From positions 51,313,292 to 51,377,291 of the forward strand of contig NC_073311.1 in NCBI RefSeq assembly GCF_027595985.1: a stretch of DNA of 64,000 bases, written 5' to 3'. This stretch comes from Sorex araneus (lineage: Eukaryota; Chordata; Mammalia; Eulipotyphla; Soricidae). Positions 36,110-48,600 of the stretch are shown in pieces (position 1 is the stretch's first letter; each line of letters opens with the position of its first letter). The notes below the pieces were generated by a model. That model saw nothing but the letters and a program-made list of their open reading frames with translations. It was not told the DNA's origin and searched no databases. The translations under genes were made by a program, and so were the position numbers.

Positions 36110-36275
36110 TTCGGGGTTAGAGATGTAGTATAGGAGTAAAGGCACCTGCCTTTCACACAGCAAACCTCAGTTTGAACCACAGCACCTCGTATGACTCTCT
36201 CTGAGCACCACCAACCATCTCCCCTGAGCAAAGAGCTAGGAGAAGGCCCTGGACAAAGCTGGCCATAGCCCAAAC
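36110..36275 (+). repeat. SOR-like SINE, degenerate
   Basis: GGGGTTAGAGATGTAGTATA with decayed body; the duplication boundary falls inside this element (unit B keeps only its first part, about 53945-53980). Confidence 0.6.
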
Positions 36276-36320
36276 TCCCCTCTTCATTTCCTTTTCATCT
36301 TATGTGAGTATACATATATA

Positions 36321-36565
36321 GGTCGGAGCAATAGCACAGAGCTTAGGGCATTTGCCTTGCATGCGGTTGACCCGGGTTCGATTCCTCCATCCCTCTTGGA
36401 GAGCCTGACAAGCTACTGAGAGTATCTCGCCCTCACGGCAGAGCCTGGCAAGCTACCCGTGATGTTTTTGATTTGCCAAAAACAGTAGCCACAAGTCTCA
36501 AAATTGGGACAATACTGGTGCACGCTCGAGCAAATTGATGAACAACGGGATGACACTGACAGTGA
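36321..36565 (+). repeat. SOR SINE (long form) between the duplication units
   Basis: GGTCGGAGCAATAGCACAGA to GGGATGACACTGACAGTG. Confidence 0.88.
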
Positions 36566-36689
36566 AGTGATATGTGTATATATTTATATAATGTATATGT
36601 GTATACACAGTACACACATACATATGTGTATATATACACTATATACTCTATACCACATATATACACACATATATATATATACACTTTAC
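36566..36689. repeat. TA/CA-rich microsatellite
   Basis: Imperfect (TATG)n, (TA)n and (CA)n runs between two oppositely oriented retroelement tails. Confidence 0.75.
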
Positions 36690-37250
36690 CACTGTATCAC
36701 TGTTGTCCCATTGCTCATCGATTTGCTTGAGCGGGTACCAGTAATGTCTCCATTCATCCCTGTCACATTCAGGGTCAGGGGAATGAAGCCCATTATTGTT
36801 ACTGTTTCTGGCATATCGAATATGCCACTGGTAGCTTCCTTGGCTCTGATGTTGAGATTCTGTATCGCTTTCTTCCAGGAGCATTGTTTTATAGTCTCTG
36901 GATCTTGGCCATTGAAGAGATTACGTGGCCCTGGGGGTAGTTTGTGGGTTTGGCTGCCAAGCTACTGAAAAACTGGGGGTCTGGGTGGAGGCGGCCCAGT
37001 CCCGATCTGGGCAGTCTTGGAGATGTCAGCCATGGTCCTGCATACCTGGGTTCCTCTGACAGTTCCTTCATGCATGAGGCTCCTCCAAATATGTAGAGAG
37101 GGGCCTTGAACATGGCTGTGGCTGGGTTCTGGAGGTTTTCGGCTGCTGGGACTCTGCTTGGGCAGAGAGGTACACTCAACCCCTCCACCCCCTTTCAAGG
37201 GGGTCCTGGTGAAGACAGCCTGGTGCGGGGGCAGGAGATTCTGCGTATAC
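36690..37250 (-). repeat. RTE-tailed mosaic repeat
   Basis: Reverse strand begins with the RTE-like end ([10 protein letters not shown] then QIDEQ when translated) and runs into a GC-rich body (GGCCCAGTCCCGATCTGGGC, CTGGGTTCTGGAGG). The same body occurs at 7285-7670, 44655-45290, 52840-53265 and 54230-54745. Confidence 0.7.
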
Positions 37251-39059
37251 ACTATATGGTACATATAATCATGAGACCCATGTTATGCTCATGTTTTCTT
37301 GTTGTTTGTTTATCGGTTGGTTGTTGGTTTTATTTTTGTATTCTGTCTTTCACTCATTGTATTCCTTTCTATGTGTCTGATCACTTATTTCATTTCTGAG
37401 CACATTGAATTGCCTTTCTGAGTTTTTTCCTGTATCACTTTGAGGTTTCATGAAAGTACTCTACATTGTCTATGATTAATCACAATTTTCTTATCCTTAG
37501 ATTTGCTTCTAAAGAGAATATTCATCTTTGTATTGTCATGTGACTTATATCTCAGGTTGTTTGATGGTATATTCCAAAAATTGCACATTTCATTTATCTA
37601 AATCTCTGTTCATTTTCCTTTTTTTAAGCATAAATTGCAGTCTTCAACATAGTTTCTATACTGTCTTTCCAGAAGACAATTCACTACCTTCAGCCTCCTC
37701 ACTCCTTGCTGTTACTGCTGCAGTGTCACCAGCAGGCTGGTCTTTGTTGCAGCCTCTCAGTGCTGCTTAGTTGTGGAGAAGGAGGGTGCGAAGTGTGAAT
37801 GGTGCTGGTTTCTCCAAAGGAGGTGTGAGGAGGCCTCCTCTGTGTGCCCCAATGTGCTGCTGCCCATGTCTTGGAGTTTCTGTGTGTGAGAACAGCACAC
37901 AGAGACTTTGGGGCATTAGTAGCCATGGGAGTAGGGTAGTTGGAGCATCACACAATCCCTCTGTGATCCTTTCTGCTGTCTCTTGTCCTGTGTGTTGTAT
38001 TTCATCTCTGCCACCTTGGGTTCACTAGGGTGATTTTCATGGATATCTAGTTTGTTACTGCTCTTTGGTCGAGATATTTATATGAAACTGTTTCTCTCAA
38101 AATGCCTGTTTTCCCCACTTCAACATCCTTTACATACTTGAGTCACCCACCTTCAGTCACAAAGATACCTTATTAATGTCCAGACAATGAACTGAAGAAT
38201 CCTCGTGTATCTATAATTGCTTTATTATTTGGAGGTGAAGGGAATTATTGAAGTATTCATGCTAAACTACCATTATGCTGATGTTCTCCTTGGGATTTCC
38301 TTTACCTTGCATATTTAAAAGATAAAATAGCTTCTATTTTAGTATTTCATGCCATGTAAACACAGAGAAATAACATTATACCCAGAGATTCAACTGGAAT
38401 TCAATGAAAGGGGATTATACACTTGTACACTGGGACAAAGTTTAGGGATCATCATAGAGCTCTGCCTACCATAGAAACTGGTAAAAACCAATTAATATTC
38501 TTAAACTGAACACAAAAGTTGCATCAATTTTTTTTTTAGATTCTAATTCCAGGAACTCTTATTAAAATGAGAAAGTACAAATACTCAATAACTACATAGG
38601 GATCTTGGGGATTACTTAGTGGCAAAAATGACCTGCCTTGCATTCATGACACCACAAATTGAACTGCTAGTTCTGTCCACCTATGTGAAACACGGTCTTA
38701 GCCTGTCTTCTCACTGGGACCCAGAGCACTAGGAGAGAACATGCTTACTCCAGAGCACTGCAGCTAGTGGGCAAGCATGCAACCCAAATACTTGATCCTA
38801 GTTAAGACTGCAATTAAAGCCATGTGAGCAGCACAGCAAGCAAAGTGCCCCCAGTGAGGCTATGTCTGAGCCTAAGTTCTACCACCATGTGCTCAAGAAC
38901 CATGAATAAAGTAGTATGACCACTAGTGAGCACCACAGAGAAGTGTACAAGTGTCATAATGAATTTGTGTTCTACCCTCAGTCATCACAACAATAAGCAA
39001 CAATAAAGGGAAGGGGGAAATAAAGATTAAATCAACAATTCTTTTAAGAAATTGCAGAC

Positions 39060-39785
39060 AGAGTCTTGGGCCGGGGCCGGTGCCGGCTCGAGCTCTGCTG
39101 AGATTCGGCTTGGGTGGCCATGCCTTTGCACAGCCACTTTGCTGCTGAACGACCAGGATCCAGAGCCAACTATATTACTTGGGGTCCCAGCGAGTGCTTG
39201 CAGCCATGTCTCCAGACTGTGAACTAAGCTTTTGCTCCATGCTGCTCCAGGAAGGGAAATGATGCAATTTACAACTTAAATCTCCCTGGACTTAATTACT
39301 AAAATACAGAAATCCTAAATTGTGCGGCTGCTAATGCGGCCGCACAACTTTATATCTCTTCATTCTCATTAGTGGAAAACTAATTATCAAATGTTTCCTT
39401 GTCAATAGGGCCGTATTCTTGGGGGATAAACTCCAAAAAGAATAGTGAGTTCTGTGTTGGAACTCCAACAACAATAGTGAGTTTTGTGTTGAAATATGGA
39501 ATGTAATCAAGGTAAAGAGAAAAGGAAGTGAAATTTATCAGGTATGCAGGAGGGGTTGGGGGGTTGGGGGGGCGGGAGGGTGGGAGGTATACTGGGTTTT
39601 TTTGTGTGTGTTTTTTGTTTTTTGGTGGTGGAATATGGGCACTGGTGAAAGGATGGGTGTTTGAGCATTGTATGACTGAGACATAAGCCTGAGAACTTTG
39701 TAACTTTCCACATGGTGATTCAATAAAATAAATTAAAAATAAATAAATAAAATAAAAAAATAAAACCAGAAAAAAAAGAAATTGC
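39060..39785 (+). mobile_element. Composite L1-mobilised retroelement, private to unit B
   Basis: GC-rich 5' part (GGGCCGGGGCCGGTGCCGG), a middle with GTGCGGCTGCTAATGCGGCC and AACTCCAACAACAATAGTGA, then the L1 3' UTR (G-rich tract, TGGTGATTCAATAAAATAAA, A tail), without any ORF2. AAGAAATTGCAGACA occurs on both sides as a 15-bp target site duplication; unit A has the empty site at about 22790. Confidence 0.8.
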
Positions 39786-39952
39786 AGACAAAAAAAAGAT
39801 GATAGAAATGGAGCATATTCTAAATAAATAAACTTTCTATTTCATTAAATATGAACATTCAAAATTTGAATGAGCTATATTGATAATTATTGCAAATGTA
39901 CTTAGTATTCTAATTTAACTGAAAGTCAGAGTTAACATGCCTCAGGCCAGGG

Positions 39953-40213
39953 GATGTTTTCAGACATAAAGACTTCCTGTGTGGTTGCATCCAGAGAGCA
40001 CTCTTCTTACATTCCGTGCTCGCCTTTTAATTGCACTTACAGGCCAAATAAAGACATCAGCCTACTTATTGCCTTCTCTTTTTGTTCTGCCTGGAGTTTA
40101 CACCAAAGACGATCAACAATTCTTAAACCTACCTTTTGTCCTAAGAGTTCCGATCTACATCAACTCAAGAGCATGCATTCTGCAAAGATCCTGACATCTT
40201 CCTCTAAAGGCAG
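39953..40213 (+). other. Candidate non-coding exon 1 of receptor B
   Basis: Counterpart of 22980-23225 and ends in the same CAG|GTACTT donor. Low certainty. Confidence 0.3.
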
Positions 40214-41806
40214 GTACTTAAAATTTTCCAAGATAAAAAATGTATTTTAATGTAGCACGTTCAACAACTTTATAGTAGAGATGAATAAAAGTAAATTGAA
40301 TGGAAAAAAATGAAAAGATTTATAACAAATATGTATAATCAGGTGAAATATATAGATTAATCAATAAATGAAATAGATGAGACATATTTTACTTTATTTA
40401 GACAAACATTAGAAATTATATCATTAGAAAATATTGGGTGTAATTTCTTAATATCATTACGAAAAAATATTTAAAGAAAGTATACCAAAAATTCTACCTG
40501 GTAAAATTTGTAATAAATCTTACTATTAGATCTACACATATATGGTCATAATCTGGACGATTCATTAAAACAAACTCTAAATATTTCCCTGAAAGTTTTA
40601 GTTTCCTATTTAGATATAACATATTCAATGTAGAAATCAATAGATTGGGATTAATAGTCAAGTCTTGAGATTCTAAATCAAGAGGTGATCCTAGTAAATA
40701 ATTGTGACAGTAAGAAATCAGTACTTCTGACATCAGAGTGTGTTATAATGAAAAGATAGTAATATAAAATAAAACATAAAGTGATAATTGGTTGATGAAG
40801 GATTCATGAAAGAGGAGATAGACTTTTATTGAGAGATTGAAAAGATCACTAAGTAAGTTACATTTGGCCGTGTTTTAAATAAATAACTGATGGTAATGCA
40901 GCAACACAGGCAAACACATTTTTCTTGCATTATAGAAGAAACTGAAGGGCTGTCATGGTATCTCATAATCAGGGATAATAAGCAGGTAGAATCTGTGAGC
41001 ATGGGTGTAGGAGCTGAAAGAATAAGGTTAAATAAAAACTGGGAGGTATTTCTATTGAAGGTGTGAAAGACCTATTATTCTTAAACAACTATCAGATAAT
41101 TCAACATGTGTCAACGATCTGTAAGCTATCATTTTCTCAGCATTGAATATTTTTAAATTTTTATATTTTAGTTTTATAAAGTTTTTCACAATAATTCACT
41201 ATGCTCAAAATTTCAACACCAATCCCACCGTCATTACACTTTCCCATCACCATTATATTGAATTTTCCCGCCGCCACCCAAGCCTGCCCAAAAGGCAGAT
41301 GCTAAATTTGTTTTTTTTTTTTGCTTGTTATGATTAATCCACTAAAAACGATCCAGAAAAGCTTCTTTAGAGGAAAGTATGTAAATATTATCTTCTCTCA
41401 CTCTGGAACTACTGAGTCCTTGCATAAGAGATTAATAACATGTCACAGACTGAGCCTTGTGTCTTAATATTTATTTTTGATCCAGAGCATTTGTCTTCTA
41501 CTTTATAACTCATCAAATGTGAGGTGCTACTCTTGATACATCAGTGGTGTGAAATATTTGTCATTATTTTAAACAAATTATTGATCCATGCAATATATCA
41601 TAAGAGTGTTTTTAAATTCTTCAAAAATTCCATGACTGTTGAGTCTTAAACATAATCTAGTTTGAAGAAACCCCAAGTTTTCAGCAGTTTTAAGTGTAAG
41701 CTGGGCATACTCTGTATAAGCCATCAGATTTTATGGTGGCAGTCCTATGACTGATTAACTCAAAATAGAGCTTTTGTGATGTTGTCATTGCATTTTTGCT
41801 TTGTAG

Positions 41807-41926
41807 AAATGAGAGAGGAAAATGTGACTTACTCGGAGTCGCAACTGCATTCTCCATGTCAGGAGCAGACAAGAGAGAGACAGGATGTATCAGAAATCAA
41901 AGAAATTGGGTGCTTTGGACAACGAG
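41807..41926 (+). CDS. Receptor B cytoplasmic exon with start codon
   Basis: Acceptor TTTGTAG, AA then ATG at 41809. Encodes [17 protein letters not shown] and KEIGCFGQR; donor GTTTGT. Confidence 0.85.
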
Positions 41927-44900
41927 GTTTGTGAATAACTTTTATGTCCTTACTTTATTCCATATTTTAATGCAAGGGACGTGGTATGTTTTAAATTGAA
42001 CACCACTAACACAAATTTTTACAAACAACCTTCCTAGACGTGATGCACATTGTTGATAGATTATGTAAAGAGAAAACATACAATGCCTAAAATAAAGTTG
42101 TCACATGATGCAGGGTCAGAGCGGTAGTACAGTGAAAAAAGTGTTTACCTTGTATGTACGGACTTGGGTCCAATTCCTGGCACCAGATGCCACTACCCCG
42201 GCCCCAAAGCTTGCCAGTAGTGATCTCAAATGAAAACTCAAGAGTAAGCCCTGAGCACTGCCAGATGACCCTCAAACCAAAAAAAAAAATCCTGTATAAA
42301 TGATGACAAGTGAGCAAATAGATACTACATAAAATTATTTTTATTAATATTGTATTTATTTTACTCCTGTTAAGATTACAGAATAAAAGCACTAATTAGT
42401 TATTGTTATTATTTACTCTTTTAAAAACTTATTGGACATGCATGATTACAAGCAATTGGCTAATAGTGTAACATAAGTATTGTTTGTATCCATACTTTTT
42501 TGTCTTTTTGGGTCACACCTGACTGTGGTGTTACTCCTGATTCTACACTCAGAAATTACTCCTGGCGATGCTCAGAGGATTATATGGGATGTCGGGGGTC
42601 AAACCCAGGTTAAATGCATGCAAGTCAAATGCCCTACCCATTGTATTATTGTTCTGGCCCCAATATCCATATTTTAATTAGTATAAATAACTCAGTAATG
42701 CATAATTTATCTTCAGATACAAGTAAACTTTGAATATCTGATTATTGAATTAAGAACTTAGATTTCCGTTAGTGTAAATACCTAAGCCTAAAAACAATTT
42801 TATGTTTTTGACTTAAGTAATTAAAAATTCATTGTTCAACTTAAATTCCATGTATTTCCTTATGCTAATGTTTTAATTTACATCCCTTGTGCATAAAATT
42901 AAAAACCTCCCAAAATCTCAGGTATAGTTAGCTGAGGATAGCTGTTGAATTATCAGAGGTCTCACATTCTATATTTAGCATTTTTCTATGATGAATTTTG
43001 CATTTCAAATAATACACAAATACCCCAAGCAGAGTGGTCTGATAAAATCACTGTCACTGTCATCCCGTTGCTCGTTGGTTTAAGAATTGATAGATGCAGC
43101 TTGGGGCTAGACTCAGCAGGTAAGGAGCTTGACTTGCATGTGACAGATCCTCACTTTTTCCCCTGGCATCTCATATGGTCCCCTAATACCACTAGAAGTG
43201 ATCCCAGAAACAAGCCCTGAGCAATGACGATGTTGCCCAACACCTCTCCCCAAAATCATGAATTGATAAATGTGCATCACCATTAATCCGAGTAATGGCA
43301 AATCTCTCTAGTTTGATAACAAAGAACTGTGAATAAAAAATATGAACTGAACAAATTCACTTGTCTCTTTTCAACAGGCTGTTTTGTCCTAAGGTGTTCC
43401 TGGAAGTTAACGGTCCTGGGACTGTGGATCTTCTGCGTGGTGCTTCTTGTATCTCTTAGAATCTCAGCTTCAAAGTGTAAGTCTCGTATAGAAAAGGAGT
43501 CTATTGTTCACTCCTCACACAAACAAATCTTTTGCAATAAATTATTTTTACTTCTAATTGAATGTAGCCTGAACCATCATTAGTTTTACGCTTGGCATTG
43601 TCTCTGTTCAATATATCTTAAGCAGCTGTTTCATTCTTAGCCTTTTTCTGTAAAAGGTCTTTCTAAGAGACACATCAATATATGAAACATTCCTTTATTT
43701 AAACTTCTGATTTCATTCTTAGGCTCATTCCTGCTACCTTGTTCATATTAGTTAGCTCTTCTTTCTATCACCTAAATTTTTAATTGAACATCACCCAGTA
43801 TTACTTGTAATAAATATCTGTTAGAACATCAGAGCTTGAAACTATTGCTAACAGTACTAAAGTGCTTAATTAAAAAGCTACTAAAGTACCCAATTAAAAA
43901 GTAACAGTACTAAAGTACCTAATTAAAAAGTACCTAATTAAAAAGCAAAAGCAAAATGAATCTTTCTCTTCAGCATCAACAACTATATAATCTCCTCTTA
44001 GATATATTATTGCATTCATTTTCAGCAAAATTTCTATTAATAGACAACTTGTATTAGCATACCCAATTATATTATTTCTTCTGGAGGTGATTAGTAATGT
44101 ATATTAGCATTTATAGAACATATAAAAATTTTGTGCAGCGTAAGTACATCATTTAAGTAATGACAGACTAAATTATACTGTATTTTGTACTCAGTAAATG
44201 GGAGGAATTCAGGAAATCTCACCTCCAGTCAGGAAACAGACCGTGCTGGACAGAATCCAGGTAATTTTGTGATTCAACAATCAATAATGCTCAGGATAAC
44301 ATAGGAACAGAACTGCGTTTCCTAAAATTAAGAGAGAAACATATCTGTATATTTACGTGTGTATATTAAATAATTCATGGGTACATTAAAGAATGAATGA
44401 ATTTGAAAATATTCTACACATATTGAACATTAACAAAGTCCATTACATTGATGCTCAGAAAATTAATTTAAGAAAATAAGATTGGGGGCTGGAGTGATAA
44501 AACAGCGGGTAGGGCATTTGCCTTTCATGTGGTTGACCTGGGTTCAATTTGCAGCATCCCATATGGTTCCCTGAGTCAGAAGTTATTCTTTATTATTATT
44601 TTTTTATAATTTGTAATTTATATAATATTTTTATTATAAAATTGTATAATAATATTTTATCATCATCATCATCATCCCGTTGTCCGTTGATTTTCTCAAG
44701 TGTTCTCAGTACCGTCTCCATTCGTTCTAGCCCTGAGATTTTAGAAGCCTCTTTTTAGTCATCCTTCCCAATGGTGCCACATTGGAGGTTCTTTCAAGGT
44801 CAAGGAATGAGACCAATCATTGTTACCGGTTTTGATATATGAATACGCCACAGAGAGCTTGCGAGGCTCTCCATGTGGGCAGGAAACTCTCAGTTTCTTG

Positions 44901-45578
44901 CCAGGTTCTCCAAAGGGGAGAATTAGACTATAAGATGTTGTGCTTCTGGGAGCTTGGTTTTATAGTCTCTGGATGTTAGCTGTTTGTGGGATTACATGGC
45001 ACCAGGGGTAGCTTCTGGGTGTGACTGCGTAGCTACTGGAAAATGGGGGATCTGGGGTGGGAAGAGGCCCAGACCCCATCTGAGCAGGCTTGGAGATCTC
45101 AGCCCCGGGTCCCAAACACCTGGGTTCCTCTGCCAGTTTCTTCATGCATGAGTCTCGTCCAAACTTGTGGAGAGGGGCCTTGAGCATGGCTGTGGCTGGG
45201 TTCCGGAGATCCTCAGCTGTGGGGGCTCTGCTCGGGAGGGAATGGAAATTCAACCCACCCCTCTGAAGGGCCCCAGTGTGGAATATTTTTATAATTATAT
45301 TTTTGTTTACAATGAAATATTTTATTATTAAAAATTATATATTTTATATAATATATATAAGCATATGTGTTTATATATGTATGGAGGAGGCCATGTTGTG
45401 TCTTATATAGAAGTATATAAGGAAGACCTAAGAGATCTTCTAGAATTAAAGACATCTGTAAAGGATCTTCACATCCGAGAAGATGAAAATGGAAACACAG
45501 GTAAAGTAGCTATCATAATTGATAGCTTTTATTAAGAAGCAGAAGTGAGTAATTTATTTTCTGTTTATATTCTAATGA

Positions 45579-45625
<47 letters not shown>

Positions 45626-48600
45626 GGTTTACTCCTGACTTTGTGTTCACGATCACTCCAGATGAAGCTCAGGGAACCATTTGTGGTGCTAGGGATCACA
45701 CTGAGGTAGCTGCATGCAAGACAAGAGCTTTATGCAAGACAAGAGCCATAACCCTGTACTAGTTCTCTTGCTCTTTCCAGTGAAGCTTTGAAAAACAGAA
45801 GAGATGCAAAATGGATTTGTTTTTACTTTAGTATTGGATGGATTATCAATATCTGTTAAATAACCCAGGTGAAAAGGCAAAGTTTAGACAGTGTCTTTAG
45901 ACTGGTCGAAAAGATGAAGTGACTAATTTGTAATTCAAGGTATTTATTTCCTACCCCTCTGCTGATCTTCTTTCTTTTGAGTCATATCTGGTGGTGCTCA
46001 GGGGGTACTGCCAGTGGCACTCAGGGGTTTGTATGTGGTGCTGGGATCCACCTGTTTTGTCTTACCTCCTATACTATCTTTTTGTTTGTTTTTTGTACTA
46101 TACCCCAAAGTGTTCAGGGTTTACTTCTGACTCTGTGCTCAGAGATAACAAGGATATGTTCTAAGGAGGCCAACAATGGTAGCAGGGATTAAACCTGAGT
46201 GGGCCACATATAAAGCAAATGCCCTAGCCACTGTATTGTCTCTTCTGACTTGTTTATACATACATATGGACATATGGGCATATATATATATGGATGTATT
46301 ATATATAAATACATCTATTATACACATACATATGAACCTCTCAGAGAGCCCGGCAAGCTACTGAGAATATCTTGCCCGCGCAGCAAAGCCTGGCAAGCTA
46401 CCCGTGGCGTATTTGATATGCCAAAAACAGTAGCAAGTCTCACAATGGAGACGTTACTGGTGTCCGCTCGAGCAAATTGATGAGCAACGGGATGATAGTG
46501 ACAGTGACAGTGACATACATATGAACACATAATGTGTTTTGGGGCCACACCCAGCTGTGCTAGGGGTACTATTCGTTCTGTACTCAGGGATCACTACTGA
46601 CAACCTTGGGGGTCTATTTAGGGTGTCAGGGATTGAACCCAGGTCAGCTGCATGCAAAGCAAGTGCTTTACCCATTATATTGTGTCTCCGACCCCGCCCC
46701 TTTGATTTTTATCACAGCACACCTTTGCTTTTCCTTTTAAATTTTATTCATTTTTGACAGTGCCAAGGTTCATTCCCAGGGCCTCCTGATTTGAAAGCAC
46801 TCAATTGCCAAACTACAGTGCAGGGCCCTTTGAGGGTTTTTTAAAATTTATTTATTGTTATCATTTTAAAAAAAAATTGTATTAGTGAGTCACTGTCGGG
46901 TACAGTTAAAGATTTACAAATTTTTGTGCTTGTGTTTCAGACATACAGTAATAGAGTACCCATCCCTCCACCAGTGCCCATTCTCCACCACCAATGATCC
47001 CAGTATCCCTCCCAGCACCCCCCTTGCCTCCCACCTCGCATCTGTGGCAGGGCATTCCCTTTTGTTCTCTCTTTCCTTTTGGGTGTTGTAGTTTGCATTA
47101 GAGTCATTGAGTGGCCATTGTGTTCGACCTATAGTCTAATTCAGTTTGCATCTCCTGACTCAAGCTGGTCCTCCAGATATCCTTTACTTGGTGTTCCCTT
47201 CTCTATCTGAGTTGCCTTTTCCCCCAGCATTTGAGGCCGGCTTTCAAGTCATGGAGTAAACAACAATGAGATATGATCTTACACCACAAAGACTGGCCCA
47301 CATCCAAAAGAACAAAAGCAAGCGGTGTTGGTATTGGCATGGATGTGGGGAGAAATGGACTCTCCTTCACACCATATCTTATGAGATCCACAACTTGGAA
47401 TGTTATATGGAATTCTCATAGGGAAGCCTGGCTACTTCCAACTGCATTAGGCCAGTAGTCCATTAGTACCTACTCCACTGAACTCCAAAACCCACAAATG
47501 TAAGGGTGATTGTAAGAAATATTACATCCTTGATCAAAAAGTAGCAGTAAGTTCTGGCCAAAGAACACATCTCCGAATCAGCACAAGGGGCTCCACACAA
47601 ATACACAGGAGCACCGCATTGGAAGGGAATGGTCCAGTGCTTAAATGCCATCATGATCGTGTGTTGGCTTCCATAAAACAACTAGCTGTAAGAAACTCTT
47701 CAACAGACAGAAGCACAAAGGGGTCCAGAAATGACAAGACAGTGCCAGGACAGGCATATTTCCCTTATAATTGATACTTGCTAGGAAATGGAATTTGTCA
47801 TTTGCAGGATAACATTTGTTTGTCCTTTCTCCCTTGCCACAGATAGCTTAGGTTTACTGGGTTACACCCATGACAGTGCTCCCGAGGCACTCCCATTCCT
47901 CTGTGTTTATCTTTAACTTCTCTGCTCTGTTTCCCCTCTCTTTAATCACCTATATCCCCAGAGCCTGGCAAGCTCCCTGGGGCATATTCTATATGCCAAA
48001 AGCAGCAACAATAATAGGGCTTATTTCCCTAATCCTGAAAGAGCCTCCAATCATTGAGAAAGACGAGTAAGGAGAGGCTGCTAAAATCTCAAGGCTGGGA
48101 CGAATGGAGATGTTACTGGTGCCCTCTCAAGTAAAGCAATAAACAACAGGATGACAATGATACTGTGATATAATTTATCACTGTCATCCCATTGATCATC
48201 GATTTGTTCGAGCGGGCACCACTAACGTCTCTCATTGAGAGACTTATTGTTACTGTTTTTGGCATATTCAATACGCACAGGTAGTTTGCCAGGCTCTGCC
48301 GATTTAATTTATAATTTATATAATTCTATCATTACTGCCAGGAGTAATTCCTGAGTGCAGAGCCAGGAGGAACCCATGTGCATTGCCGGCTGTGACCCAA
48401 AAAGCAAAATAAATAAATAAGTTATTTGTTATTTAAAAAAAAATTTTTTTTAGAAATCTTTTTAAAGAAAGCAAAATAAATAAATAAGTTGTTATTTTAA
48501 AAAGTAAGATTGTATTATATTACACATACATAATGTGCAATGTTGCATAATCAGAAATATATCCACTAAATTTCACTAAATTCAGAATTATTGAAGATGT

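Larger units (their letters stand above)
19950..36147 (+). repeat. Tandem segmental duplication, unit A
   Basis: Aligns in the same orientation with 37268-53985. The left edge is near TCATGAGATGCATGTTAGGC (37268 region: TCATGAGACCCATGTTATGC). The right edge is near GATGTAGTATAGGAGTAAAG (matched at about 53960). The offset drifts from 17047 to about 16240 and back to about 16870 bases because of insertions private to one unit. The unit contains receptor A and L1 and SINE insertions, several of them absent from unit B. Confidence 0.88.
44485..48505. mobile_element. 4 kb retroelement patchwork, private to unit B
   Basis: Unit A reads straight through AAGAAAATAAGATTATATTA (about 30850); in unit B the text breaks after AAGAAAATAAGATTG (44485) and resumes at about 48505. 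Contents in order: truncated SOR (44487-44575), AT-rich DNA with (ATC)n, mosaic repeat (44655-45290), a kinesin exon fragment (45398-45500), a (TG)n tract (45582-45622), decayed SINEs, long-form SOR (46334-46515), reversed SOR (46535-46697), inverted L1 (46860-47400), an LTR-like fragment near 47800, and SINE pieces up to 48410. Confidence 0.75.
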
